From Sphingomonas leidyi (lineage in GTDB: Bacteria > Pseudomonadota > Alphaproteobacteria > Sphingomonadales > Sphingomonadaceae), in NCBI RefSeq assembly GCF_011761945.1, contig NZ_JAASQV010000001.1, positions 186,001 through 250,000 of the forward strand: DNA of 64,000 bases, given 5' to 3'. The notes below the pieces were generated by a model. The model saw nothing but the letters and a program-made list of their open reading frames with translations, was not told where the DNA came from and made no database searches. Of this stretch, positions 51,181 to 59,506 are shown in pieces; within the stretch, counting starts at the first letter, position 1, and the number at the start of each line of letters is the position of its first letter. Made by a program: the position numbers and the translations under genes.

Positions 51181-52929
51181 ATGAACGCGATCGTGCCCGA
51201 AGGAACCATGTCGATGATCCCGTATCTGATCTACGCCGGCATCGCGCTGTTCGCGCTGCTGATCCTCGGCCTGACCCTGGCACGGCTCTACAAGCGCGCC
51301 TCGAAGGAGATCGGGTTCGTGCGCACCGGCTTTGGCGGCGAGAAGGTGGTGATCAACGGCGGGGCGCTGGTGCTGCCGGTCTTCCACGAGACGATGCCGG
51401 TCAACATGAACACGGTGCGCCTCGCCGTGGAGCGCAAGAACATGGATGCGCTGATCACGCTCGATCGCCTGCGCATCGACGTGAAGGCCGAATTCTATGT
51501 CCGCGTCCGCCCCGACGCCCAGGCGATCGCCACCGCGGCGCAGACGCTGGGCATGCGGACCATGCACCCCGATGCGCTCAAGGAACTGGTCGAGGGCAAG
51601 TTCGTCGATGCGCTGCGCTCGGTCGCCGCGGGCATGACGATGGCGCAGCTCCACGAGCAGCGCGCCGAATTCGTCCAGAAGGTGCAGCAGGTCTCGTCGG
51701 TCGACCTGGCGATGAACGGGCTCGAGCTGGAGTCGGTCTCGCTCACCGGCCTCGACCAGACTTCGATCGAGCATTTCAACGCCAACAACGCCTTCGACGC
51801 CGAGGGCCTGACCAAGCTCACCGAGCAGATCGAGCTGCGCAAGAAGGCGCGCAACGACATCGAGCAGGATACGCGCGTGCAGATCGAGACCAAGAATCTC
51901 GAGGCGGCCCGCCAGTCCTTCCTGATCAGCCGGGACAATGAGTTCGCGCGGCTGGAGCAGGAGCGCGAGGTCGAGATGCGCCGTGCCGTGCAGGCCGCCG
52001 AAGTGGCGCGCGAACAGGCGCTGCGGCAGCAGGAAGCCGATCAGGCCAAGATCGAGGCCAAGAAGCTGGTCGACAGCCAGCAGATCGAAGCGGACCGTGC
52101 GGTGCAGCAGGCCAGGATCGAGCAGGAACAGGCACTCGAACTCGCCCGGCAGGAGCAGCAGATCGCGGTGCAGAACAAGAGCCGCGAGGAAAGCCAGGCC
52201 CGTGCCGAGGCGGACAAGGCGCGTGCCGAGGCGGTGGTCGCCGAGGAGCGGGTCGGCACCGCGCGCGAGGCCGAGGTCGCCGAACGCCAGAAGCGCATCG
52301 AGCTGATCGACGCGGCGCGCGAGGCGGAACGCGCCGCGATCGGCATCAAGGTTCAGGCCGATGCCGAGAAGCAGGCCGCCTCCGACCGTGCCGAGGCAGC
52401 GCGGCTCCAGGCCGAAGGCGAGGCGGAGGCCGCCAAGCTCAAGGCCGAGGCCGACCGCGTCCGCTTCGAAGTGGAGGCCGCGGGCCAGCGCGCGATCAAC
52501 GAAGCGGCGAACCTGCTTTCGTCCGAGACCATGTCGCTCCAGACCAAGCTGGCCCTGCTCAAGGTGCTGCCCGAAGTGATCCGCGAGGCTTCCAAGCCGC
52601 TCGAGGCGATCGATTCGATCAAGATCGTCCAGGTCGACGGCATCACCGGGCGCGGCGGTGCGGCGGGCGCCGCCGAAAGCGGTGGGGAGGGCGATCGCAA
52701 CCTCGCCAATTCGGCGGTGGCGGCGGCGCTGCGCTATCGCGCCCAGGCGCCGGTGATCGACGGGTTGATGCGCGAGCTGGGCTTTGACGGCGGCACGCTC
52801 GACGGGCTCGTCGCGGGGGCGGCGGAGATGGGCGCCAAGGGCATTGCCGCGGCGCCGTCCGACGATGACGACGACGCGCCTGCGCCACCGTCCGGCGCTT
52901 CGTCGCGAAAGGCGCGCTCGGGCAGCTGA
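51181..52929 (+). CDS. Flotillin family protein (YqiK-like)
   Basis: 582 residues. N-terminal membrane segment (about 12-32), SPFH/band-7 domain (about 40-230: GFVRTGFGGEKVVINGGALVLPVFHETMPVNMNTVRL...FNANNAFDAEGLTKLTEQIELRKKARNDIEQDTRVQIETKNLEA), then a very long Ala/Glu/Arg/Gln coiled coil (about 235-430) and a C-terminal region with NLLSSETMSLQTKLALLKVLPEVI typical of flotillins, ending in an acidic Asp run. Organises membrane microdomains. The 4-bp gap after the YqiJ-like gene makes an operon nearly certain. Confidence 0.93.
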   Translation: MNAIVPEGTMSMIPYLIYAGIALFALLILGLTLARLYKRASKEIGFVRTGFGGEKVVINGGALVLPVFHETMPVNMNTVRLAVERKNMDALITLDRLRIDVKAEFYVRVRPDAQAIATAAQTLGMRTMHPDALKELVEGKFVDALRSVAAGMTMAQLHEQRAEFVQKVQQVSSVDLAMNGLELESVSLTGLDQTSIEHFNANNAFDAEGLTKLTEQIELRKKARNDIEQDTRVQIETKNLEAARQSFLISRDNEFARLEQEREVEMRRAVQAAEVAREQALRQQEADQAKIEAKKLVDSQQIEADRAVQQARIEQEQALELARQEQQIAVQNKSREESQARAEADKARAEAVVAEERVGTAREAEVAERQKRIELIDAAREAERAAIGIKVQADAEKQAASDRAEAARLQAEGEAEAAKLKAEADRVRFEVEAAGQRAINEAANLLSSETMSLQTKLALLKVLPEVIREASKPLEAIDSIKIVQVDGITGRGGAAGAAESGGEGDRNLANSAVAAALRYRAQAPVIDGLMRELGFDGGTLDGLVAGAAEMGAKGIAAAPSDDDDDAPAPPSGASSRKARSGS

Positions 52930-52958
52930 GCGCGTCGCCTTTGGGGGAGGGGGACGAC

Positions 52959-53549
52959 ATGTATCTTCTGCGGAAGGATCCGGCGCTCGCGCTCGTATGT
53001 GGCGTGCTGCTGCTGGTGCTGGCCGGCGCGCTGCTGGTGTCGGATCGCTATTGGGTGGCGGCCAGCCGCCCGGTCGTCGACGATCTGGCCGAAGTGAAGG
53101 TGCCGCCCGAACTGGGCGAGACGATCTCGGCGATCGATGCCTATGGCGTCCATATCCGGCGCGTGCCGAGCAAGGCCGAGCAATATGTCGCGATCAAGCG
53201 CGCCAGCTACGGGCTGGAAGCGCCCGCGCCCGCCTATACCCATATGCGCGGGCCCAGGTTCGGCTATTCGGTGCGGGAGGCGACCTTTCTCGGCATGCCC
53301 TTCTGGTACCATGTCGAATATGGCCATGTGCTGTTCTTCAGCTCGGACTGGGGCGTGGTCGCCGCGCCGCTCAACGAAATCGGCCATGCCGCGCTCGACA
53401 AGGCCAATGGCCGCGATCTGCGCGCGACGAGCATGATCCCCTGGTGGAGGCATGTCTGGGGCTGGCCGTTCGTCGCGGGGGTCGCGCTGGCCCTGTGGCT
53501 CTGGCATCGCCGCACGGTGCGCTGGCGTGCGGAGAACGGCTATATCTGA
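52959..53549 (+). CDS. Two-helix membrane protein downstream of flotillin
   Basis: 196 residues starting MYLLRKDPALALVCGVLLLVLAGALLVSDRYW, with GGGGGAGGGGG as ribosome binding site. A long domain (about 35-160) lies between the N-terminal helix and a second one at 172-190 (GWPFVAGVALALWLWHRR). It includes ETISAIDAYGVHIRRVPSKAEQYVAIKRASYGL and FWYHVEYGHVLFFSSDWGVVAAPLNEIGH. No family recognised. The 29-bp gap suggests the same transcript as the flotillin. Confidence 0.72.
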   Translation: MYLLRKDPALALVCGVLLLVLAGALLVSDRYWVAASRPVVDDLAEVKVPPELGETISAIDAYGVHIRRVPSKAEQYVAIKRASYGLEAPAPAYTHMRGPRFGYSVREATFLGMPFWYHVEYGHVLFFSSDWGVVAAPLNEIGHAALDKANGRDLRATSMIPWWRHVWGWPFVAGVALALWLWHRRTVRWRAENGYI

Positions 53550-53639
53550 TCATAAGTGGCACTTATGTTTCGGATGGCTGTTTCTATTGGACGCCGCGCC
53601 ATGGCTGGTTCGAAGAACGGCCGATCAAGGGAGGAAATC

Positions 53640-54260
53640 ATGGCTGCGCTGGTGCTCCACGAATATGCCGCGTCGGGCAATTGCTACAAGATCCGGCTCA
53701 CCGCCGCGCATCTGGGGCTGCCGCTCGAGCGGCGCGAATATGATATCGTGAAGGGCGAGACGCGCACGCCCGAGTTTCTGGGCCAGGTCAACGCCAATGG
53801 CCGGATCCCGGTGCTCCAGCTGGGCACGGACGATTTCCTGCCCGAGAGCAACGCCGCCTGTTTCTACCTGGCCGATGGCAGCGACCTGATCCCGCACGAC
53901 CGGTTCGCCCGTGCCGACATGCTGCGCTGGCTGTTCTGGGAACAATATAATCATGAGCCCAATGTCGCGACGCTGCGCTTCTGGACCGTCTGGATCGGCC
54001 TGGACAATCTCAGCGAGGTGCAGTGCGCGATGCTTCCGGCCAAGCGTGCGGCCGGCGAGGCGGCGCTGGCGCTGATGGACGAGCATCTGGCGAAACGCGA
54101 CTGGTTCGTGATCGACCGGCTGACGCTCGCCGACATCGCGCTCTACGCCTATACCCATGTCGCGGAGGCGGGCGGGTTCAGCCTGCAGCCCTATCCCGCG
54201 CTGCGGGCCTGGCTGGATCGGATGGCGGCGCTGCCGCGGCACATTCCGATCACCGCCTGA
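53640..54260 (+). CDS. Glutathione S-transferase
   Basis: 206 residues starting MAALVLHEYAASGNCYKIRLTAAHLGLPLERREYDIVKGETRTPEF, with AGGGAGG upstream. Thioredoxin-like domain to about residue 78 (GRIPVLQLGTDDFLPESNAACFYLADG), then a helical domain with DWFVIDRLTLADIALYAYTHVAEAGGF. The active Ser/Cys is in the N-terminal SGNCYKIR. Detoxification of electrophiles; a second GST lies at 61186-61824. Confidence 0.9.
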   Translation: MAALVLHEYAASGNCYKIRLTAAHLGLPLERREYDIVKGETRTPEFLGQVNANGRIPVLQLGTDDFLPESNAACFYLADGSDLIPHDRFARADMLRWLFWEQYNHEPNVATLRFWTVWIGLDNLSEVQCAMLPAKRAAGEAALALMDEHLAKRDWFVIDRLTLADIALYAYTHVAEAGGFSLQPYPALRAWLDRMAALPRHIPITA

Positions 54261-54413
54261 TATAGCCTGATATGGGGAGCGCCTGATTCGGAGAGCGTAA
54301 GCGATCGATTATGCAGGTTTCTGTGACATCCGCGTGAAGTCGAAACGATTCCAATTGTAATATTCCGCGGCCATTTAGCCGGGCCAGGCAAGGGCATTTG
54401 CAGGGCTGGTTAA
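54261..54413. other. AT-richer intergenic region with likely promoter
   Basis: 153 bp, unusually rich in A and T for the window. Two TGATATGG/TGATATAG-like steps occur at 54260-54277, and TTCCAATTGTAATATTCC near 54349-54366 may be a -10 region for the next gene. No gene seen. Confidence 0.4.
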
Positions 54414-55292
54414 ATGGCCACGATCACCAGGCTTCCGTTCGACGCGCAGCACGTTGCGGATTTTCATGCATCGACTCCGTCGATTCCCGAAAAGGCGATC
54501 ACCGAGCGCAAGCGCTATCGCGCGATCTGGATCTCCGACATCCATCTCGGCACGCGGGGCTGCAATGCCGAGATGCTGATCGACTTTCTCGACCATGTCG
54601 ATTGCGACGTGATGTATCTGGTGGGCGACATCATCGACGGCTGGGCGCTCAAGAAGCGCTTCTACTGGCCCGATTCGCACAACGACATCGTCTGGCGGTT
54701 CCTGAAGCGGGCGAAGCGCGGCACCGAGATCGTCTATATCCCGGGCAATCACGACGAGATGTTCCGTCAGTTCTCGGGGCTGAACTTCGGCGGGGTGCAC
54801 ATCCGCCGCCAGGCGATCCACACCACCGCCGATGGCCGCCGCCTGCTCGTGCTGCACGGCGACGAGTTCGACGCGATCACCATGTCGCATCGCTGGCTCG
54901 CGCATCTGGGCGATGCCGCCTATGAGATGATGATGGGCCTGAACCGGCTGGTGAACCGGGTTCGCCGCTGGCTCGACATGCCCTATTGGTCGCTGAGCAA
55001 ATACGCCAAGGCCAAGGTGAAGAACGCAGTCGAGTTCATTTCGAAATTCGAAGAGATCGTCGCGCACGAAGCCGGTGCGCGGGGAGTCGACGGCGTGATC
55101 GCCGGACATATCCACACTGCCGAGATGCGCGACATCGAAGGCATCGCCTATTACAATGACGGCGATTGGGTGGAGGGTTGCACCGCGCTCGTTGAGCATT
55201 ACGACGGTACCATGGAAATTCTCCATTGGGCCGAAGAGATGGCGAAACGCGAGAGCGAGGCAGCATCCGGGGTCAGACTGGCGGCTGCGTGA
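54414..55292 (+). CDS. UDP-2,3-diacylglucosamine diphosphatase-like metallophosphoesterase
   Basis: 292 residues. The five metallophosphoesterase motifs are intact: SDIHLGTRG (residue 42), VGDIIDGW (about 68), GNHDE (about 101), HGDEFD (about 145) and GHIHTAEM (about 233). The spacing and the HGDEFDAITMSHRWLAHLGD segment resemble LpxH-type enzymes that cleave UDP-diacylglucosamine in lipid A synthesis, but relatives with other lipid substrates exist. The end overlaps the next gene (GTGA), so lipid or glycan work is shared. Confidence 0.85.
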   Translation: MATITRLPFDAQHVADFHASTPSIPEKAITERKRYRAIWISDIHLGTRGCNAEMLIDFLDHVDCDVMYLVGDIIDGWALKKRFYWPDSHNDIVWRFLKRAKRGTEIVYIPGNHDEMFRQFSGLNFGGVHIRRQAIHTTADGRRLLVLHGDEFDAITMSHRWLAHLGDAAYEMMMGLNRLVNRVRRWLDMPYWSLSKYAKAKVKNAVEFISKFEEIVAHEAGARGVDGVIAGHIHTAEMRDIEGIAYYNDGDWVEGCTALVEHYDGTMEILHWAEEMAKRESEAASGVRLAAA

Positions 55293-56335
55293 CGGCAACG
55301 GAGGTCGGACCTGTGCGGATAGCTATCGTGACCGACGCCTGGGAGCCCCAGGTGAACGGAGTCGTGCGCACGCTGCAATCGGTGCGCCGGGTGCTCGAAA
55401 GACAGGGTCATCTGGTCGAGGTGATCTCGCCCGATCTCTTCTACTCGCTGCCATGCCCGACCTATCCCGAGATCCGCCTCGCGCTTGCCCGCGTCGCCAG
55501 CGTCGGGGCGATGCTCGAGGCGTTCGGGCCCACCGCGATCCATCTCGCCACCGAAGGGCCGCTGTGCGTCGCCGCGCGGCGCTGGTGCATCCGGCACGAA
55601 ATGCCCTTCACCACTGCCTATCACACCCAGTTCCCGGACTATGTCTCGGCGCGCTCGGGCGTGCCGGCCGAGTGGATCTGGCGCTATATCAAATGGTTCC
55701 ACGCGCCGAGCCAGGCGATCCTCGCCTCCACCCCCTCGATCCGCCAGTCGCTCACCGATCACGGCCTTTCCCATGTGAAGCATTGGGGCCGCGGCGTGGA
55801 CCTTGCCAATTTCCGTCCCGGCCTCGATCCGCATCCGGCGATGAAGGATCTCGATGGGCCGGTGCAGCTCTATGTCGGCCGCGTCGCGATCGAGAAGAAT
55901 CTCGAGGCGTTCCTCAAGACCACGCATCCGGGCACCAAGGTGGTGGTGGGCGACGGGCCGGCGCGCGCCTCGCTCAAGGCCCGCTTCCCCGAGGCGAAGT
56001 TCCTCGGCCCGATGTTCGGCGCCGAACTGGCCTCGGCCTATTCCGCGGCGGACGTGTTCGTCTTCCCGAGCAAGACCGACACGTTCGGGCTGGTGATGAT
56101 CGAGGCGCTGGCGTGCGGCGTGCCGGTCGCCGGCTATCCCGTCACCGGGCCGATCGACGTGCTCACGCCCGAGACCGGCGCGATGGACGCCGATCTCACT
56201 CGGGCGATCGGCGAAGCGCTGACCCGGGACCGCGCGGCATGCGCCGCCTATGGCAGGACCTTCACCTGGGAAGCCAGCGCCCGCCAGTTCCTGAACGCGC
56301 TCCATCCGATGCATGGGGAACGGGCCGCGGCCTAG
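55289..56335 (+). CDS. GT4 family glycosyltransferase (MgtA-like)
   Basis: 348 residues from a GTG overlapping the preceding stop. GT-B fold: N-terminal IAIVTDAWEPQVNGVVRTLQSVRRVLERQGHLVEVISPD and FHAPSQAILASTPSIRQSLTDHG; C-terminal QLYVGRVAIEKNLEAFL, FLGPMFGAELASAYSAADVFVFPSKTDTFGLVMIEALACGVPVAGYPVTGP (retaining GT4 ExxxxxxxE). Resembles mannosyltransferases that glycosylate lipids. Coupling to the LpxH-like gene suggests a shared glycolipid pathway; the acceptor is inferred only. Confidence 0.88.
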   Translation: MTATEVGPVRIAIVTDAWEPQVNGVVRTLQSVRRVLERQGHLVEVISPDLFYSLPCPTYPEIRLALARVASVGAMLEAFGPTAIHLATEGPLCVAARRWCIRHEMPFTTAYHTQFPDYVSARSGVPAEWIWRYIKWFHAPSQAILASTPSIRQSLTDHGLSHVKHWGRGVDLANFRPGLDPHPAMKDLDGPVQLYVGRVAIEKNLEAFLKTTHPGTKVVVGDGPARASLKARFPEAKFLGPMFGAELASAYSAADVFVFPSKTDTFGLVMIEALACGVPVAGYPVTGPIDVLTPETGAMDADLTRAIGEALTRDRAACAAYGRTFTWEASARQFLNALHPMHGERAAA

Positions 56336-56343
56336 TCGAAAAC

Positions 56344-56389
56344 GTCGTCCCGGAGACCGGACCCGATCCGGGGTTGCCGGGAGGACGAC
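56344..56389. repeat. Cruciform-like intergenic repeat
   Basis: GTCGTCCCGG (56344-56353) mirrors CCGGGAGGACGAC (56377-56389) with a 3-base bulge, and CCGGA/TCCGG (56357-56361, 56367-56371) forms an inner stem around CCCGA. It lies just after the glycosyltransferase gene and resembles the REP-like elements elsewhere. Confidence 0.5.
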
Positions 56390-56470
56390 AATCGCAGGCG
56401 CAATGTCTTCGCCGTCCGCCCCTTTTCCTTGCTCTTCGCGCTGCATCGCACTAAGTCAGGCCCGTTACAG

Positions 56471-56496
56471 GCCGCCCGTGAAGGGCGGCCCTTTCT
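56471..56496 (+). terminator. Intrinsic terminator upstream of trcR
   Basis: GGCCGCCC (56471-56478), loop GTGAA, GGGCGGCC (56484-56491), then TTTCTATTTC. It would end the phosphoesterase-glycosyltransferase transcript. It also lies only 18 bp before the trcR start, so its stem may act as the trcR leader. Confidence 0.7.
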
Positions 56497-56513
56497 ATTT
56501 CTGGAGACTGTAA

Positions 56514-57209
56514 GTGGCCCAGCCGCTGATGCCCCATGCGACCGCTTCCTGGCTGGTCGACAACACCTCGCTCTCGTTCGACCAGATCGCCGAGTTCTGC
56601 GGCCTGCACATCCTCGAGGTCCAGGCGATCGCCGACGACACTGCCGCGACTAAGCTCACGGGCCGCGATCCCGTCCGCGCGCACGAGCTGACGATGGACG
56701 AGATCGAGAAGGGCCAGAAGGACCCGAACTACGTCCTCAAGATGCTCAAGGGCCCCGAGCAGGTCCGCCGCACCAAGGGGCCGCGCTACACGCCGGTCTC
56801 GAAGCGCCAGGACAAGCCGGACGGCATCGCCTGGATTCTGCGCAACCATCCGGAGATCTCGGACGGCGCGATCGGCAAGCTGATCGGCACCACCCGCACC
56901 ACGATCGCCGCGATCCGCGATCGCAGCCATTGGAACATCGCCAACATCGTGCCGAAGGATCCGGTGACGCTGGGCCTCACTTCGCAGCGCGAGCTTGACG
57001 CGATCGTCGCCAAGGCGGCGAAGGCCGCCGGCATCGAGGCCCAGGTCGACACCCGTCTCGAGGGCGACCGCGAGGCGCTGATCGAGCAGCTCCGCGCCGA
57101 GCGCCAGGCCGCGACCCGCGATGCCGAGGCTGCCGGCGAGGATGCTCCGGCCGCTCCGGTCGAGCACACTGCCGAGACGCTGTTCCGCAGCAACAGCAGC
57201 AACAACTGA
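56514..57209 (+). CDS. trcR: Cell-cycle transcriptional regulator TrcR (DUF1013)
   Basis: 231 residues from a GTG, GGAG ten bases before. Starts MAQPLMPHATASWLVDNTSLSFDQIAEFCGLHILEVQAIADDTAATKLTGRDPV. Central helix-turn-helix-like block with GIAWILRNHPEISDGAIGKLIGTTRTTIAAIRDRSHWNI (about 103-142), then a Glu/Ala-rich C-terminus ending FRSNSSNN. The family is restricted to alphaproteobacteria and controls cell-cycle genes; targets here are unknown. Confidence 0.9.
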   Translation: MAQPLMPHATASWLVDNTSLSFDQIAEFCGLHILEVQAIADDTAATKLTGRDPVRAHELTMDEIEKGQKDPNYVLKMLKGPEQVRRTKGPRYTPVSKRQDKPDGIAWILRNHPEISDGAIGKLIGTTRTTIAAIRDRSHWNIANIVPKDPVTLGLTSQRELDAIVAKAAKAAGIEAQVDTRLEGDREALIEQLRAERQAATRDAEAAGEDAPAAPVEHTAETLFRSNSSNN

Positions 57210-57214
57210 CGACC

Positions 57215-57247
57215 GGCCGGCCCCGCCGAAACGGGGCCGGCTTTCGT
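57215..57247 (+). terminator. Intrinsic terminator of trcR
   Basis: CCGGCCCCG (57217-57225), loop CCGAAA, CGGGGCCGG (57232-57240), then CTTTCGTTGT. A perfect 9-bp stem and a T-rich tail, directly after the trcR stop. Confidence 0.82.
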
Positions 57248-57276
57248 TGTCCCGCCCGGCAAGGCGCGCGCGGCTT

Positions 57277-57299
57277 CCCCCCGAACCCGATTCGGGGGG
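57277..57299. repeat. Short palindromic hairpin before the NAT gene end
   Basis: CCCCCCGAA (57277-57285), loop CCCGA, TTCGGGGGG (57291-57299), a perfect 9-bp stem. It is in the gap between trcR and the convergent arylamine N-acetyltransferase gene. It may serve as a terminator on the minus strand, though no T tract follows. Confidence 0.45.
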
Positions 57300-57367
57300 A
57301 TTTGCGTATGGGCGTCTCGCTTCCCCAGGGCGTGCTCGGCAGGGGCCATGCCGCAAGGGGGCAGGCG

Positions 57368-58180
57368 TCAGGCCTCGTCCGGGAACAGGGCGGCGTGGCG
57401 GGCGCAGACGGTGCCCCACAGTTCCGCCGCTTCCGGCAGCCGCAATCCGAAGCATCGCTCGAGCCGCTCGACCAGCGCTTCGGCATCGGGAAGCAGTTCG
57501 TGCGTCTCGCCCGCGGGGCCCCGCCGGGTCAGTACGCGCCCGCGCAGCGTCGTGTGGCGGTCGCCGCGGCGCTGCAGGACGACGAGATTCTGGACGAACG
57601 GCGATTCGGGCTGGCGCTGCAATTCGCTGCAACGCCGCGCGAACAGCGCCTCGTCGGCGGGCGCGTCGTGAAAGTCGTAGCTGAAGGGGTCGCCCTCGCC
57701 ATACCGCTCCTCGAAGCGCCACCAGCCTTCGACCCGGCGCAGCGCCACGTCATAGGGCGGGTGGTGTTCGCTGCCCGGCGCCAGCGGCAGCGGCGCCGCC
57801 TGCATGCCGCCAAAGCCGACATCGACCAGCCAGGGCCGGCCCTCCAGCGCCACCATGAGCGCCAGATGGTTGCCCATCGCGCCTTCGCCATGGACATGCC
57901 GCATCACGCCCGCCGAGATGCGGCGCACGTCGAAGCCAAGGGCTTCGAGCACGCGCCCGAACAGTCCGTTCTGCTCGAAGCACCAGCCGCCCCGCCGGCG
58001 GACGACCAGCTTCTCGAAGATCGCTTCCGGCTCGATCGAAACCGGCCGTCCCAGCTGCACGTCGAGATTCTCGAAGGGGAAGGCAGCGAGATGCGCCTGC
58101 ATAAGGGCGGTCAGCGTCGCGCGGTCGGGGGCCAGCGGCCCGTCATGCCCGATCCGCGCGAAATAGGCCTGGAGATCCAT
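57368..58180 (-). CDS. Arylamine N-acetyltransferase
   Basis: 270 residues starting MDLQAYFARIGHDGPLAPDRATL. Acetylates aromatic amines and hydrazines with acetyl-CoA. The catalytic triad is complete: Cys in RRRGGWCFEQNGLF (about residue 70), His in GEGAMGNHLALMVAL (about 108) and Asp in WLVDVGFGG (about 122). Family block HLAAFPFENLDVQLGRPVSIE is also clear. It is 37 bp from the acyl-CoA dehydrogenase-like gene on the same strand and may share its transcript. Confidence 0.93.
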   Translation of the reverse strand: MDLQAYFARIGHDGPLAPDRATLTALMQAHLAAFPFENLDVQLGRPVSIEPEAIFEKLVVRRRGGWCFEQNGLFGRVLEALGFDVRRISAGVMRHVHGEGAMGNHLALMVALEGRPWLVDVGFGGMQAAPLPLAPGSEHHPPYDVALRRVEGWWRFEERYGEGDPFSYDFHDAPADEALFARRCSELQRQPESPFVQNLVVLQRRGDRHTTLRGRVLTRRGPAGETHELLPDAEALVERLERCFGLRLPEAAELWGTVCARHAALFPDEA

Positions 58181-58217
58181 GCGCCGCCCCCTTGTGATTG
58201 GGCGACGCATGCCGGGG

Positions 58218-59345
58218 TCAGCCGTCGATGTCGAGCCCCAGCGCGACGCGGGCGGCCAATGCGTGCTGCGGTTCGCGCTGCAGCGGGTGGAAGCGGGCGC
58301 CCTGCACGTCGCGAAGGGCGCGTTCGAGCCCGACCTTGCGATAGAAGCCCGCGCCCCCGGCGACGTCCATCGCCCGGCTCACCGTCCCGATCGTGGCGTC
58401 GCCGAGCAGGGTGCGGCAGGTCATCGCGCGGCTGGTCGTGGCCAGCCCCGGCTCGCCGTCGACCGCGATCGCGATCATCTCGCGCATCGCCATGTCCGCC
58501 GCGGCATGGGCGTTCTCCATCTCGCCGATGCGCTGGAGCAGATGGGAGTCGGGCCGGCGGGTGCGCGCGATTTCCAGCGCGCGCCGCCGCGCGCCGTCCG
58601 CCACGCCCATATAGGCCGAATAGATCGCGGCGAAGGCGATCATGCCGATCACATGGAACAGCATATGCCACTTGCCCTGCGGCCGCCGGCCGGAGATCGC
58701 GGCGTCGGCGACGAACACCCTGTCGAGCATCAGATCGTGCGAGCCGGTGCCCCGCATGCCCAGCACGTGCCAGCTATCGGTGATCGTCACGCCCTCCGCG
58801 CGCAGTGGCACGCCGAAATGGAGCACGATCGGCCCCGCCTCGGGATCGTCGTACACCGCGCTGGTCATCAGCAGGTCGCCCAGTTCGCAGCCGCTCGAGA
58901 AGGGCTTGCGCGCGGTGATGCGGAAGCCGCCTTCCACCTTCTCGGCGGTGCCGGCGCTTTCCAGCCAGTCCGATCCGCCGCTCGAGACGAGGACCAGTTC
59001 CTCGGCCGCCACCCGGCGGAGCAGGCCCTCGGTCGGCGCACCCTGGTGCTTCAGGCGCCACGCCGCGGCGGCGACCAGATGGGTGTGCATCGAAAAGGCG
59101 AGTGCGGTCGAGCCGCAGACGGCGCCCAGCACGCGGATCGCCCCGCAGACATCGGCGAAGCCGGCGCCGCCGCCGCCCAGGGCTTCGGGCACCAATGCCT
59201 TGAAGAAGCCCGCTTCCTTCAGCCGTGCATAGCCTTCGGCCACGAAGCTCTCCTCGGCATCGTGGCGCTCGGCATGCGCCGCGATCTCCGTGGCGATCGC
59301 CTGGGCCTCGGCGATCCAGTCCCGCGGCATGAGCTTGCCTTCCAT
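58218..59345 (-). CDS. Acyl-CoA dehydrogenase family flavoprotein
   Basis: 375 residues from the ATG at 59345 (AGGGGA about seven bases before); an ATG at 59351 is nearly as good. Three domains: helical (about 1-110), beta-barrel with GGSDWLESAGTAEKVEGGFRITARKPFSSGCELGD and VTITDSWHVLGMRGTGSHDLML, and C-terminal helical with DATIGTVSRAMDVAGGAGFYRKVGLERALRDVQGARFHPLQ. Such proteins are more often flavin monooxygenases or desulfurisation-type enzymes than beta-oxidation dehydrogenases; activity not assigned. A twin operator shared with the HxlR gene lies upstream. Confidence 0.85.
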   Translation of the reverse strand: MEGKLMPRDWIAEAQAIATEIAAHAERHDAEESFVAEGYARLKEAGFFKALVPEALGGGGAGFADVCGAIRVLGAVCGSTALAFSMHTHLVAAAAWRLKHQGAPTEGLLRRVAAEELVLVSSGGSDWLESAGTAEKVEGGFRITARKPFSSGCELGDLLMTSAVYDDPEAGPIVLHFGVPLRAEGVTITDSWHVLGMRGTGSHDLMLDRVFVADAAISGRRPQGKWHMLFHVIGMIAFAAIYSAYMGVADGARRRALEIARTRRPDSHLLQRIGEMENAHAAADMAMREMIAIAVDGEPGLATTSRAMTCRTLLGDATIGTVSRAMDVAGGAGFYRKVGLERALRDVQGARFHPLQREPQHALAARVALGLDIDG

Positions 59346-59407
59346 CGTCATTCCCCTTTCGGTCGATTGGTCGCGCCACCAATCGGCCATCCTCCCGGCC
59401 ATGCTCC

Positions 59408-59446
59408 AGTTCAGAAACTGAACTTGCCCGGTACAGACTCTGAACT
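59408..59446. promoter_or_regulatory. Twin operator, probably for the HxlR regulator
   Basis: Site 1 is the perfect palindrome AGTTCAGAAACTGAACT (59408-59424). Site 2 is a weaker copy (GGTACAG-ACT-CTGAACT, 59430-59446), centred 22 bp away, about two helical turns. The pair lies 62 bp from each start of the divergent acyl-CoA dehydrogenase-like and HxlR genes, so one regulator could control both. Confidence 0.75.
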
Positions 59447-59506
59447 ACCATGAATGCGCGTTCGAGAAGTATTGGGGCGTGAAGTATCCGGCGTGAAGGA
59501 TCGGGG

